The notes under the pieces were generated by a model. It was given only the letters and a program-made list of their open reading frames with translations, was not told the DNA's origin and did not search any database. Source: Bradyrhizobium sp. WSM471 (GTDB lineage: Bacteria; Pseudomonadota; Alphaproteobacteria; Rhizobiales; Xanthobacteraceae). From it: a stretch of 64,000 nucleotides of DNA. Positions within the stretch are counted from its first letter, which is position 1. The number at the start of each line of letters is the position of its first letter. The position numbers and the translations under genes were made by a program. The stretch is taken from NCBI RefSeq assembly GCF_000244915.1, contig NZ_CM001442.1:7720017-7784016 (forward strand), read 5' to 3'. Positions 25,054-34,604 of the stretch are shown here, piece after piece.

Positions 25054-26600
25054 AGCTTGAGAATGTTTCGCTCCCGCCGAGAGAGCTTTGCATTGCCTGG
25101 AGAGCAGTGACCCCAAGGTTTTCAGCTGAACCGGCCCGCTGATGGGGGCTTTGTTGGCGCCTATTGGTGCGGGCTCGCCTATTTATGCCGCTTGCGCCTT
25201 GGCGTGTAAGGCGAAGAAGCGCATCATGTTGTGAGCGACCGCGAACCACAACAGGTGGATGCGGGCCTTGATCTTGCCGCGCAGGGATAACTGGCGCAGG
25301 CCCATGCGTCGGGCATGGGCGTTGATGCATTCGTGTTCGCAACGCAGCCGGTAGAACGCCTTGCCATCGTCGCTCTTCATGCGTTCACGCCAGTCCGCGA
25401 CGCCAACACCGTCACCTTTCTTAGGGGCATAAGGGTCGGTGCCGTGTTTTGTCTGCGCTGGCGGACACCACACTTTTATACCGTTGGCATGGGCCCACTC
25501 AATGGCTTCGTTTTTGGTGAAGCCGCCATCGACCAGATAGTTGGAGGGTTGGTAGCCTTCGGCATGCACCATCTCGATCCCCGGCTGGGCCAAGCCCCGA
25601 TCCGAGCCGCTGGTATCGATATCGACCGCAACGATCACCTGGTGTTCCGGAGCCGATACGATCTGTGTGTTGTAGGCCGGGCGCCATCCGCCATCGGCCA
25701 TCTTCATCACCCGTGCGTCGGCATCGGTGGTGGAAGCGCGCGGCGACTTCTGCTTGGCCACCTCTTTCTTGTTGGTTTTCTCTCGCCGCTCCCGCTCGGC
25801 TTCCAGCTCCTTCATGCGTTCCTGCGCCGCCGCGATCCGCTCCGCACGCTCGCGGGCGCCACGCTCCTTTGCCGCACGCCGACGCCGATCATCGGCCGCA
25901 GGATCGGTCTCGACTTCAAAGCGCAGGCGCTCCACCCGCGTCTGCGCTGCCGTCTTCAACTCATCAAGCCGTGGCCGCCGGCGGAACGAGCCCGCTCCGG
26001 CCGCCGCGCGCACCCGCAAACCATCCTGCGCCAAGGTGTCGAGCGACACCAATCCAGCGTCCACCATCGACGCGACGCCCTGTGTCAGCAGCCGTTCCAG
26101 AACCGCCATATGGGCGATCCGGAAGTTCGACAGGCTGTGATAGTTCATCGACACTCCGCCGCACAACCAACGATAGATCAGATGATCCCGGCACAGCCGG
26201 TCCAGTTGGCGAGCGCTGCCCACTCCATCGATCGTGGCCCAGAGCCAAAGCGCCAGCATCAGCTTCGGCGAGGCCGGCGGATGTCCGGGCTCGCCCTCCC
26301 GCGCCTTGATGACGTCGTACAGCGCCGACAGATCCAGCCCCTCGACAAACGACCAAACCGCGCGGACCGGATGATCATCCCCTACCAGATCGTCCAATGC
26401 CGCGACCTGCATGCTCATCTGGCTGCGTTCCGGTTCTCGCAACCGCACCGCGCCGCGTCCCTTGGGTAGTGGCTTATCCTGCTCGGGCAAGTCTTCGAAC
26501 AATTGATCGTCAGCCATCATCTGCCCCTGCTTCGCCCCGTCATCGAATCATAGCAAAGCGGCTACGGCAAATGCCCGTTTAGACGAAAGATTCTCACCCT
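25054..26600 (-). mobile_element. IS1182-type insertion sequence inside a palindromic repeat
   Basis: The transposase gene is flanked by imperfect terminal inverted repeats: AGCTTGAGAATGTTTCG at 25054-25070 and the complement of AGGGTGAGAATCTTTCG at 26584-26600, 14 of 17 matching. CTCAG is present on both sides (25049-25053 and 26601-26605), consistent with a 5-base target duplication. Removing the element and one CTCAG joins the two halves of a family E palindrome exactly at its TCCTCAG/GATGAGG bend. The length is 1547 bases. Confidence 0.8.
25183..26520 (-). CDS. IS1182-family transposase
   Basis: A 445-residue DDE transposase. The N-terminal DUF772-like part has DDLVGDDHPVRAVWSFVEGL and SPKLMLALWLWATIDGVGS. 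A long charged coiled segment, rich in Arg, Glu and Lys (about residues 195-265), separates it from the catalytic core. The core shows ARVMKMADGGWRPAYNTQIV, NYLVDGGFTKNEAIEWA (second Asp) and RCEHECINAHARRMGL (Glu). The frame is intact and starts ATG ATG at 26520. Flanking inverted repeats support a complete element. Confidence 0.92.
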   Translation of the reverse strand: MMADDQLFEDLPEQDKPLPKGRGAVRLREPERSQMSMQVAALDDLVGDDHPVRAVWSFVEGLDLSALYDVIKAREGEPGHPPASPKLMLALWLWATIDGVGSARQLDRLCRDHLIYRWLCGGVSMNYHSLSNFRIAHMAVLERLLTQGVASMVDAGLVSLDTLAQDGLRVRAAAGAGSFRRRPRLDELKTAAQTRVERLRFEVETDPAADDRRRRAAKERGARERAERIAAAQERMKELEAERERREKTNKKEVAKQKSPRASTTDADARVMKMADGGWRPAYNTQIVSAPEHQVIVAVDIDTSGSDRGLAQPGIEMVHAEGYQPSNYLVDGGFTKNEAIEWAHANGIKVWCPPAQTKHGTDPYAPKKGDGVGVADWRERMKSDDGKAFYRLRCEHECINAHARRMGLRQLSLRGKIKARIHLLWFAVAHNMMRFFALHAKAQAA

Positions 26601-26703
26601 CTCAGGATGAGGCTAAGCGGCACCGGAGTCCGATGAAACTGCTGCCGCACAACGCTGTCCTCATCCTGAGGGCCCGCCAGAGGCGGGCGTCTCGAAGGAT
26701 GGC
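26601..26703. repeat. Right half of a family E palindromic repeat
   Basis: CTCAGGATGAGGCTAAG continues the interrupted repeat. The complementary arm CCTCATCCTGAGG and the terminal GTCTCGAAGGATGG pair with the left half at 25017-25053. Confidence 0.8.
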
Positions 26704-26775
26704 CGCAGCGAAGCATCGTCACGTCCGCGGACCCGGATTGTGTTATGTTGGGTCCAGCCAACCGGAGCGATCGTC

Positions 26776-28152
26776 ATGTCGATGCAGAATGTGGCCGCCC
26801 CTGCGCTCGGCTTCACTCCGCCCAAGCGCAACGAGCTGACACACATCCCCGGCGACGAAGGCTGGCCGATCGTCGGCAAGACCTTTCAGGTCCTCGCCGA
26901 CCCCAAGGGGCATATCGAGGCGAACGGCGCCAAATACGGCCTGGTCTATCGCACGCACTTCTTCGGCGAGACCAATGTCGTGCTGCTCGGCCCCGAGGCC
27001 AACGAGCTCGTGCTGTTTGACCAGCAAAAGCTGTTCTCCTCGACCCATGGCTGGAACAAGGTACTCGGCCTGTTGTTTCCGCGCGGATTGATGCTGCTGG
27101 ATTTCGAGGAGCACCGGCTGCACCGCAAGGCGCTGTCGGTCGCGTTCAAGTCCGGCCCGATGAAGTCGTATCTGAGTGATCTCGACCGCGGCATCGCCGC
27201 CCGCGTCGCGCAGTGGAAGGCCAAGCCCGGCGAGATGCAGCTTTATCCGGCGATGAAGCAGCTCACGCTCGATCTCGCCGCCGCGTCCTTTCTCGGCGCC
27301 GATATCGGGCCGGAGGTGGACCAGATCAACCGCGCCTTCGTCGACATGGTCGCCGCTGCCGTCGCCCCGATCCGCCGGCCGCTGCCCGGCACGCAGATGG
27401 CGGCCGGCGTCAGGGGACGCCAGCGCATCGTCGCCTATTTCCGCGAGCAGATTCCGCTGCGGCGTGGCAATCACGGTGGCGATGATCTGTTCTCGCAGCT
27501 CTGCCGCGCAACCCACGAGGACGGCGCGCTGCTCTCGGAACAGGATATCATCGACCACATGAGCTTTCTGATGATGGCGGCGCACGATACGCTGACCTCG
27601 TCGCTGACGTCGTTCATCGGCGAGCTCGCGGCAAATCCCGACTGGCAGGACAAGCTTCGCGCGGAAGTCATGGCGCTGGGGCTCGCCCCTGATGCGCCGA
27701 GCAGCTTCGACGATCTCGAAAAGATGCCGCTGTCGGAGATGGCGTTCAAGGAAGCGCTGCGGATCAAGCCGCCGGTGCCCTCGATGCCGCGCCGCGCCAT
27801 GCGCGATTTCACCTTCAAGGGCTTTACGATTCCGGCCGGCACCGCGATCGGCGTCAATCCGCTCTACACCCACCACATGAAGGAGATCTGGCCGGAACCG
27901 GATCGGTTCGATCCGCTGCGTTTCACCGAAGAGGCCCAGCGCAACCGCCACCGCTTTGCCTGGGTGCCGTTCGGCGGCGGCGCGCATATGTGCCTCGGCC
28001 TGCACTTCGCCTACATGCAGGCCAAATGTTTCGCGCGGCACTTCCTGCAGAACATCGAGGTCTCGCTGGAGCCGGGTTACAAGCCCGACTGGCAGATGTG
28101 GCCGATCCCGAAGCCGCGCGACGGATTGCGCGTGCGGGTGAAGGCGGTTTAG
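26776..28152 (+). CDS. Cytochrome P450
   Basis: A 458-residue P450 monooxygenase without a membrane anchor. Heme-binding loop: FGGGAHMCLGLHFAYMQ, with the thiolate ligand about Cys406. The ExxR motif is in AFKEALRIKP, the I-helix oxygen-activation motif is MMAAHDTLTS, and the PERF-like region is WPEPDRFDPLRF. The N-terminal GWPIVGKTFQVL is the usual proline-rich hinge. ATG 26776 has GGAG eight bases upstream. The redox partner is not encoded nearby. The substrate is unknown; an SDR gene converges on it from the right. Confidence 0.94.
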   Translation: MSMQNVAAPALGFTPPKRNELTHIPGDEGWPIVGKTFQVLADPKGHIEANGAKYGLVYRTHFFGETNVVLLGPEANELVLFDQQKLFSSTHGWNKVLGLLFPRGLMLLDFEEHRLHRKALSVAFKSGPMKSYLSDLDRGIAARVAQWKAKPGEMQLYPAMKQLTLDLAAASFLGADIGPEVDQINRAFVDMVAAAVAPIRRPLPGTQMAAGVRGRQRIVAYFREQIPLRRGNHGGDDLFSQLCRATHEDGALLSEQDIIDHMSFLMMAAHDTLTSSLTSFIGELAANPDWQDKLRAEVMALGLAPDAPSSFDDLEKMPLSEMAFKEALRIKPPVPSMPRRAMRDFTFKGFTIPAGTAIGVNPLYTHHMKEIWPEPDRFDPLRFTEEAQRNRHRFAWVPFGGGAHMCLGLHFAYMQAKCFARHFLQNIEVSLEPGYKPDWQMWPIPKPRDGLRVRVKAV

Positions 28153-28163
28153 CGCTCCATTTG

Positions 28164-28281
28164 CGTGTCCCGGACGCGCGAAGCGCGAGCCGAGACCCAG
28201 AATCGTGAGCCACGTTCCGTGCGAGAGATGGGCCCCGGCTCTGCGGAGCGGCACTTCGCGCCGCGCCGCGTCCGGGGCACG
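28164..28281. repeat. Intergenic palindromic repeat, family F
   Basis: The outer arms are CGTGTCCCGGACGCG and the near-complement CGCGTCCGGGGCACG; the inner arms are rich in GCGAAGCGC. It lies between the convergent P450 and SDR genes. Confidence 0.8.
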
Positions 28282-28292
28282 AGACCAACCTC

Positions 28293-29132
28293 CTACGCCC
28301 CCTGATCGAACGCCTTGCGCAGCGCCACATAGCCCTGCTGCTGCTGGCTCCAGTTGCGGCCGCCGGTCATCGCGCCGTCGATGACGAGGTCATGGCCATT
28401 GATGAAGCTGGATTCGTCGCTGGCCAGGAACACCGCTGCATGGGCGATGTCATCGGGAAGGCCGGCTCGCGGGATCGGCTGCGCGGTCTTGTAGATCTCG
28501 CGCATCACCGCGGGCGTCTTCTCCGCCGCGTCGGTCGAAAGCCCGAGCGCCTTGCCGAAAATACCGGTCGCGATGGCGCCGGGCGAGATCGAGTTGACGC
28601 GGACGTTGGATTCGCCGAGCTCCATCGCCACGCATTTGGTGAGATGGATCACCGCCGCCTTGGCCGCACCATAGACCATCGACGACGAGAAGCCGGCAAG
28701 ACGGCCGGCGATGCTGCCATTGTTGATGATGCTGCCAAATCCCTGCTTCTTCATGTGCGGCGCGGCGTGCTTCATGCCGAGCATGACGCTGCGCACCAAG
28801 GTGGCCATCGCCGCGTCGAAGCGCTCGACCTCGAGGCCTTCGATGCCGCCGGTCTGCGCGGGGCCGCCGGCATTGTTGAACAGGCAGTCGATGCGGCCGA
28901 ATTTGTCCACCGCGAGCGCGATCAGCGCCTGCATCTCCGCTTCGACCGTCACATCCGTCTGGCGGAAGACGCAATTCGCCCCGAGCTGCTTCGCCAGCGC
29001 CTCGCCTTCCAGTATACGCCGCCCCGCGATCACAATTTTGGCACCTTCGGCAACGAAGACTTCTGCAGTCCGCAACCCGATCCCGCTCGTCGCGCCCGTG
29101 ATCACCGCGACCTTGCCATCCAGCCTGCCCAT
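28293..29132 (-). CDS. Short-chain dehydrogenase/reductase
   Basis: A 279-residue classical SDR that uses NAD(P)H. The cofactor motif TGATSGIG lies near residue 14; LFNNAGGPAQ follows, then the catalytic Ser region NNGSIAGRLAG and the Tyr-Lys pair in MVYGAAKAAV, ending with RVNSISPGAIATGIFG. ATG 29132 (MGRLDGKVAV) is preceded by AGGGA with a six-base spacer; the longer frame to 29177 is not supported. The substrate is unknown. Its position next to the P450 hints at, but does not show, a shared oxidative pathway. Confidence 0.92.
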   Translation of the reverse strand: MGRLDGKVAVITGATSGIGLRTAEVFVAEGAKIVIAGRRILEGEALAKQLGANCVFRQTDVTVEAEMQALIALAVDKFGRIDCLFNNAGGPAQTGGIEGLEVERFDAAMATLVRSVMLGMKHAAPHMKKQGFGSIINNGSIAGRLAGFSSSMVYGAAKAAVIHLTKCVAMELGESNVRVNSISPGAIATGIFGKALGLSTDAAEKTPAVMREIYKTAQPIPRAGLPDDIAHAAVFLASDESSFINGHDLVIDGAMTGGRNWSQQQQGYVALRKAFDQGA

Positions 29133-29327
29133 GGAATGTCCCTGTTTTCGAACCCCTTGACGCCAAATGGCGGACACCGATCGACGACGGCGCCAAGACG
29201 GTCGGCGCCGCAGCAGGCACTATTCCTGCCGGCTTCCGAGAAGGCAAGCTTTGCTTGGGGCCAGCGACATGCGTAACATTCCTGGCGACCGCTCGATTGT
29301 CGAACGCATATCGCGACCGGACTGCTT

Positions 29328-30293
29328 ATGGGGAAGCTGATCGACGAATTCCGCAAGGGCTGGCAGGGCGTGGCACCGCCATCGCTCGGCCTGAGCCTTG
29401 CGTTTGCGGTCGCCTGCCTGCTTGTTGCGACGCTGGCGCGCTGGGCTCTCGCCCATGTGCGGCCCGACGTCTATTTCACGCCGTATTTCCCGGCCGTGTT
29501 CTTTGCGGCCGCGTTCGGCGGCTTCCGCATCGGCATCATCACCGCGCTGGTCGGCGGCGTGCTCGGCGTCGTCGTGAATTTCGGCGATGCCCTTGCCGAT
29601 CACGCGCGATTCGCCCTGCTGGCGCTCTATTGGGCGGTCTGCGCGCTCACCATCTGGGGCGTCGAGCATTATCGCACGCTCCTCGTCGAGCAGCGCCGGA
29701 TTTCCAGGCGCCTGATCGAAGAAGAAGACTACCGCAAGCTGCTGGTCGACGAGCTCCAGCACCGGCTGAAGAACAAGCTGTCGACGGTGCATGCGGTGCT
29801 GCATCAGGTGCTGCACGATCAGCCGCAAATCTGGGCCCGGATTGATCCACGGTTGCGATCGCTCGCCGCGACCGACGATTTGATTTCGCGGATCGACAAG
29901 GCCGGCTGCGACATTCGCGACCTCCTGATCTCCGAGCTCGGCCCTTACGGCCATGTCCGCTTCACGCTCAACGGCGAACGGCTGTTCCTGCCGCCGAAGC
30001 TTGCGGTCACGCTGTCCCTGATGTTTCACGAACTCGCCACCAACGCGGGCAAATATGGCGCGTTCTCCGCGCCGCGCGGGTTGTTGCAGGTGTCATGGAC
30101 CGTCAGCGACGACCGCCTGACCGTGACCTGGGATGAAACCGAAGGCCCGAGCGTCGACAAGGTCTCCGAGCCGGGTTTCGGCACCAAGCTGTTGAAGTCG
30201 GCGCTGTCGGCCTTCGACGGCAAGACGGAGGTTTCCTATCTCAGGACCGGACTTCATTGCACCATGCAATGCCGTATCCCCAAGGACGGTTAG
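29328..30293 (+). CDS. HWE-type sensor histidine kinase
   Basis: A 321-residue kinase. The N-terminal DUF4118-like membrane module has about four helices (LAFAVACLLVATLARWALA, YFPAVFFAAAFGGFRIGI). The HisKA_2/HWE domain follows, with the phosphoacceptor in ELQHRLKNKLSTVHAV (His145), and the N-box MFHELATNAGKYGAFS. The W-x-E of VTWDETEGP defines HWE kinases. No response regulator gene is adjacent. In Rhizobiales such kinases often act in the general stress response, which is a possibility only. Confidence 0.9.
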   Translation: MGKLIDEFRKGWQGVAPPSLGLSLAFAVACLLVATLARWALAHVRPDVYFTPYFPAVFFAAAFGGFRIGIITALVGGVLGVVVNFGDALADHARFALLALYWAVCALTIWGVEHYRTLLVEQRRISRRLIEEEDYRKLLVDELQHRLKNKLSTVHAVLHQVLHDQPQIWARIDPRLRSLAATDDLISRIDKAGCDIRDLLISELGPYGHVRFTLNGERLFLPPKLAVTLSLMFHELATNAGKYGAFSAPRGLLQVSWTVSDDRLTVTWDETEGPSVDKVSEPGFGTKLLKSALSAFDGKTEVSYLRTGLHCTMQCRIPKDG

Positions 30294-30493
30294 ACGCGGC
30301 GCAAACGAAAGCCGTTCGCGTGCGTCCGTTCGCGGTTTCGCCGGACGCGTTGACGCCCTGTTAATGACGATGGGCTGCGCGCGTCGCATCGCCGCAAAAC
30401 ACCACCGTAATTCTCCGGACCCCTTAACCAAACTTAAGAGGGAACCGCGCAAGATCGCGGTCATTGCAAAAGCGCGCTGAAACAACAAGATTC

Positions 30494-32239
30494 ATGACTT
30501 CTATGAACGACAACAAATATTCCGGCGCGAGCGAAGCCGAACTCGGATTTCTCAAGGAAATCGTTAGAATGCTGCCTGCCGGCCTGACCGTGCAGGACGC
30601 GCAAGGCGAACTTCTCCTGGTCAACGATGTCGCGGCCGCCCAGCTCGGCATGGACGGCAGCCGCCCCTCGCGCGATCTCGCGCCGCGCCAGGAAGCCTGC
30701 CGGCAGGCCCTGAGCTCCGGCCGTGCGGTCGTCGCCGAGGAAGCGCTCCACGACGGAGCCGCGCGCCAGGTGCTGCTGACCACCCATCGTCCGGTCCGCT
30801 TCGATGGACGCGAGCTGCTGATCTCGGCCTCCTCCGACATCACCGAGCAGAAGAATTTCGAGGACCAGCTGTTCCGCTCGGCCTATTTCGACGAGCTGAC
30901 CGGTCTGCCCTCGCGGCGCGTGATCGAACATCGCGCCACCAGCCTGCTCGCGCAGGGTCGCGCCGGCGAGCGCTTTGCGCTCGCCTTTCTCGACGTCGAC
31001 AATTTCAAGCACATCAACGACTATTACGGCCACGCGGTGGGCGATGCCCTGCTGGTCGAGCTGTCGAAGCGGCTTGGACGCGGCCTTCGCGATTCGGACA
31101 TGCTGTCGCGCATCTCCGGCGACGAATTCCTGCTGCTGCTGTCGCCGATCCAGAGCCAGGAGGAAGTCGCCGAATTCATGCAATCGACGCTGGAGCGGCT
31201 GACCGCGCCGTTCTTCATCGACAATTCGGAAGTGTTCGCCTCGACCTCTGTCGGCATCAGCCTCTACCCCGATCACGGAAGCAGCTTCGAGACACTGCGT
31301 CAGAACGCCGACATCGCGATGTACCGCATCAAGAATGACGGCAAGGGATCGGCGGCCTTCTTCGACTCCAGCATGGAGCGCGAGGCGCTGGCGCGGATGA
31401 AGATCGAGCAGTCGCTGCGGCTCGCCATCCTCGAGAAACGCTTCTGCTGCGCCTTCCAGTCCAAGGTCGACATCCGCACGCAGGACGTGAAGGGCATCGA
31501 GGCCCTGGTGCGGCTGCGCGACGACGAGGGCGTGATCCAGGCGCCGGGCTCGTTCATCAATCTCGCCACCGAACTCGGGCTGATCGACGAGCTGACCCAT
31601 CTCGTGCTCGCCGAGATCGTCAAGTCGATCGACCTGATCAACGAGACGTTCGGTGAGGAAGCGACCATCAGCATCAACGTCGCGGCCAAGCAGGCCGGCA
31701 ACCCCGAGTTCATGCGCAGCTTTGCCCAGGCGCTCGATGACACCGGTTTCCCGCAGCGCTTCATGATCGAGGTGACGGAAGACGCCTTCGTCGCCAAGAA
31801 TCATTTCCAGGCCGAGATCCTGCCGATGTTCCGCAAGCTCGGCGTCGCCATCTCGATCGATGATTTCGGGACCGGCTATTCCTCGCTCTCGGCGCTGGCC
31901 GACATCACCGCGGACGAGATCAAGATCGACCGCTCCTTCATCACCGATATCCATAAGCGTCCACGCAACCAGGGGATTCTGCGCGCGATCGAATCCCTGA
32001 GCGAAGCGCTCGGCATGACCGTGATTGCCGAAGGCATCGAATCCTACGAGGAGCTCGCCTACCTCCAGGCTGCGACCAAGATCCGTTACGCGCAGGGTTA
32101 TTATTTCTCCCGGCCGATCTTCCTGGAGGAGCTGAAGCTCGCAACGCCCATCTCCAGCGAAGCACGCGCCAGCGTCACAAACCGCTCGACGCAACAGAAC
32201 CGGCAGGGCTATTCCCGCGCGAACGGATACCGGCGGTAA
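30494..32239 (+). CDS. PAS-GGDEF-EAL cyclic-di-GMP protein
   Basis: A 581-residue cytoplasmic protein. A PAS-like sensor (residues about 20-120) ends in the linker SASSDITEQKNFEDQLF. The diguanylate cyclase domain has the signature SGDEF (208-212), with Ser for the first Gly, and RDSD exactly five residues before it, an intact inhibitory I-site. The phosphodiesterase domain has EAL with Glu336, SINVAAKQ, EVTEDAF, IDDFGTGYSSLS, KIDRSFI and IAEGIES, so the catalytic set looks complete. ATG 30494 or ATG 30503 could be the start. Which activity dominates cannot be told from sequence. Confidence 0.92.
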   Translation: MTSMNDNKYSGASEAELGFLKEIVRMLPAGLTVQDAQGELLLVNDVAAAQLGMDGSRPSRDLAPRQEACRQALSSGRAVVAEEALHDGAARQVLLTTHRPVRFDGRELLISASSDITEQKNFEDQLFRSAYFDELTGLPSRRVIEHRATSLLAQGRAGERFALAFLDVDNFKHINDYYGHAVGDALLVELSKRLGRGLRDSDMLSRISGDEFLLLLSPIQSQEEVAEFMQSTLERLTAPFFIDNSEVFASTSVGISLYPDHGSSFETLRQNADIAMYRIKNDGKGSAAFFDSSMEREALARMKIEQSLRLAILEKRFCCAFQSKVDIRTQDVKGIEALVRLRDDEGVIQAPGSFINLATELGLIDELTHLVLAEIVKSIDLINETFGEEATISINVAAKQAGNPEFMRSFAQALDDTGFPQRFMIEVTEDAFVAKNHFQAEILPMFRKLGVAISIDDFGTGYSSLSALADITADEIKIDRSFITDIHKRPRNQGILRAIESLSEALGMTVIAEGIESYEELAYLQAATKIRYAQGYYFSRPIFLEELKLATPISSEARASVTNRSTQQNRQGYSRANGYRR

Positions 32240-32457
32240 CTCGGGCCTGATCGTTACTTTGCAAGGCTTGAGCAACCCGGTCCACGGGTGAGGTCAGCAG
32301 GTGCATCGGCCGATTTCCTCGGCGGAAGCGATCCGGCGCGGCCGGGCCGAGACAGCATCACACATGTCCGTTCCGTGGCCCGCCGGAAGGTGGAATTGCA
32401 ATGTCTGCACGGTTGTGCAAATCGCTATGGCCAAAGAATTCATCAGGAGGGACCATC

Positions 32458-33642
32458 GTGCGCCGATCGCTCATCTTAGCAACAACCATCCTCGCCCTCG
32501 CCGCGGGCACCTCCGCACAGGCCGACGATCTCAAGGTCGCGCTGATCTATGGCAAGACCGGCCCGCTCGAAGCCTATGCCAAGCAGACCGAGACCGGCCT
32601 GCAGATGGGTTTTGAATACGCCACCAAGGGCACCATGACGCTCGACGGGCGCAAGATCGTCATCATCACCAAGGACGACCAGGGCAAGCCTGATCTCTCC
32701 AAGGCCGCGCTCGCTGAAGCCTATCAGGACGACAAGGCCGACATCGCGATCGGCACGACCTCGTCGGCCGCGGCACTCGCGATCCTGCCCGTCGCCGAGG
32801 AGAACAAGAAGATCCTGATCGTCGAGCCCGCGGTCGCGGATCAGATTACCGGCGAGAAGTGGAATCGCTACATCTTCCGCACCGCGCGCAACTCGTCGCA
32901 GGACGCGATCTCGAACGCGGTCGCGATCGGCAAGCAGGGCGTCACCGTCGCAACGCTGGCGCAGGACTACGCCTTCGGCCGTGACGGCGTCGCCGCCTTC
33001 AAGGAGGCGCTCGGCAAGACCGGCGCGACGCTCGCCGCCGAAGAATATGCCCCGACCTCCACCACCGACTTCACCGCGGTCGGCCAGCGCCTGTTCGACG
33101 CGCTGAAGGACAAGCCGGGCCGCAAGGTGATCTGGGTAATCTGGGCCGGCGCCGGCAATCCGCTGGCAAAGCTCCAGGACATGGATCCGAAGCGCTACGG
33201 CATCGAACTGTCCACCGGCGGCAACATCCTGCCGGCGCTCGCCGCCTACAAGGGCCTGCCCGGCATGGAAGGCGCGACCTATTATTTCTACACGATCCCG
33301 AAGAACCCGGTGAATGACTGGTTCGTCGCCGAGCACCAGAAGCGCTTCAACGCGCCGCCGGACTTCTTCACCGCGGGCGGCTTCGCCGCCGCGATGTCCG
33401 TCGTCGCCGCCGTCACCAAGGCGAAGTCGACCGACACCGAGAAGCTGATCAGCGCGATGGAAGGCCTGGAGTTCGACACGCCGAAGGGCAAGATGATGTT
33501 CCGCAAGGAAGACCATCAGGCGCTCCAGAGCATGTATCACTTCAAGGTCAAGGTCGATCCGAATGTCGCCTGGGCCGTGCTCGAGCCGGTGCGCGAGCTG
33601 AAGATCGAGGACATGGACGTTCCGATCAAGAACAAGCGCTGA
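32458..33642 (+). CDS. ABC transporter substrate-binding protein, first gene of a liv-type operon
   Basis: A 394-residue periplasmic binding protein (Peripla_BP_6). The signal peptide VRRSLILATTILALAAGTSA is cleaved before QADD. The mature protein opens DLKVALIYGKTGPLEAYAKQ. The start is GTG 32458, with AGGAGG at 32445-32450 and a seven-base spacer. It heads an operon with two ATPases and two permeases, so this is a complete branched-chain-amino-acid-type (HAAT) uptake system. A palindromic repeat separates it from livG; such a stem could keep binding-protein mRNA more abundant than the rest (inference). The ligand is unknown. Confidence 0.94.
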   Translation: MRRSLILATTILALAAGTSAQADDLKVALIYGKTGPLEAYAKQTETGLQMGFEYATKGTMTLDGRKIVIITKDDQGKPDLSKAALAEAYQDDKADIAIGTTSSAAALAILPVAEENKKILIVEPAVADQITGEKWNRYIFRTARNSSQDAISNAVAIGKQGVTVATLAQDYAFGRDGVAAFKEALGKTGATLAAEEYAPTSTTDFTAVGQRLFDALKDKPGRKVIWVIWAGAGNPLAKLQDMDPKRYGIELSTGGNILPALAAYKGLPGMEGATYYFYTIPKNPVNDWFVAEHQKRFNAPPDFFTAGGFAAAMSVVAAVTKAKSTDTEKLISAMEGLEFDTPKGKMMFRKEDHQALQSMYHFKVKVDPNVAWAVLEPVRELKIEDMDVPIKNKR

Positions 33643-33654
33643 GTTTTTTGACTT

Positions 33655-33764
33655 CACCTCTCCCGCTTGCGGGAGAGGCCGGGAGAGGGCTCTGTCCTCT
33701 TGGGGGTTCTCGATTGCGGAGACACCCTCTCCCCAACCCTCCCCCGCAAGCGGGGGAGGGAGCG
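33655..33764. repeat. Palindromic repeat, family G, inside the liv-type operon
   Basis: Two short hairpins, CTCCCGCTTGCGGGAG and TCCCCCGCAAGCGGGGGA, are themselves complementary, along with GGGAGAGGG and CCCTCTCCC. Related copies occur at 58046-58255 and 61781-61912. Confidence 0.85.
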
Positions 33765-33812
33765 CACCGTGATCGCGGAAACACTTCCAACCAAACCCGA
33801 TCGAAATCTCCC

Positions 33813-34604
33813 ATGACGCTCTCTCTCGAAACCCGCGACCTCACTATCCGCTTCGGCGGCCACGTCGCGGTCAACAGCGTCACCTGCAGCTTCCGCCCCG
33901 GCGAGCTCACCGCCATCGTCGGCCCGAACGGTGCCGGCAAGACCACTTATTTCAACCTGATCTCCGGCCAGCTGCGCGCATCGAGCGGCAGCATTCTGTT
34001 CGACGGCACCGACATCACCCAGCATTCCGCGCCGATGCGGACGCGCGCAGGCCTGGGGCGCGCCTTCCAGCTCACCAATCTCTTTCCGAATCTGTCGGTG
34101 GAGGAAAACGTCCGCCTCGCCGTGCAGGCCGCCGCCGGCACTCACTACGACATGCTGCGGCCCTGGATGGTCCGCCGTGATCTGATCGCCCGTGCCGACG
34201 CTATTCTGGATCAGGTCGCGCTCGGCGGCCGCCGTGGCGTCGCCGCGACCGCACTGTCGCATGGCGATCAGCGCAAGCTCGAGGTCGCGCTGATGATGGC
34301 GCTCGAGCCAAAGGTGTTCATGTTCGACGAGCCGACCGCGGGCATGAGCATCGACGAGGTGCCGGTCGTGCTGAACCTGATCGCGCAACTCAAGCAGGAC
34401 AAGAGCAGGATCATTCTCCTGGTCGAGCACAAGATGGACGTCGTCCGCTCGCTCGCCGACCGCATCATCGTGCTGCATAACGGGCAGCTTGTTGCGGACG
34501 GTCCGCCGGCCGAAGTGATTGCGTCACCGATCGTGCAGGAAGCCTATCTCGGCGTCGCGCCCAAGACAGTTGAAGGAAAGACGGTTGCAGGGAGCGCCGC
34601 ATGA
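33813..34604 (+). CDS. livG: Branched-chain-type ABC transporter ATP-binding protein
   Basis: A 263-residue ATPase of the LivG group. Walker A is GPNGAGKTT; the LivG-type region GLGRAFQLTNLFPNLSVEEN contains the Q-loop. The signature is degenerate (ALSHGDQRKLEVAL instead of LSGGQ), as is common in LivG. Walker B is VFMFDEPTAGMS, and the switch is LLVEHKMDVV. The start is ATG 33813. It overlaps livF by four bases (ATGA), indicating translational coupling. Confidence 0.94.
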   Translation: MTLSLETRDLTIRFGGHVAVNSVTCSFRPGELTAIVGPNGAGKTTYFNLISGQLRASSGSILFDGTDITQHSAPMRTRAGLGRAFQLTNLFPNLSVEENVRLAVQAAAGTHYDMLRPWMVRRDLIARADAILDQVALGGRRGVAATALSHGDQRKLEVALMMALEPKVFMFDEPTAGMSIDEVPVVLNLIAQLKQDKSRIILLVEHKMDVVRSLADRIIVLHNGQLVADGPPAEVIASPIVQEAYLGVAPKTVEGKTVAGSAA

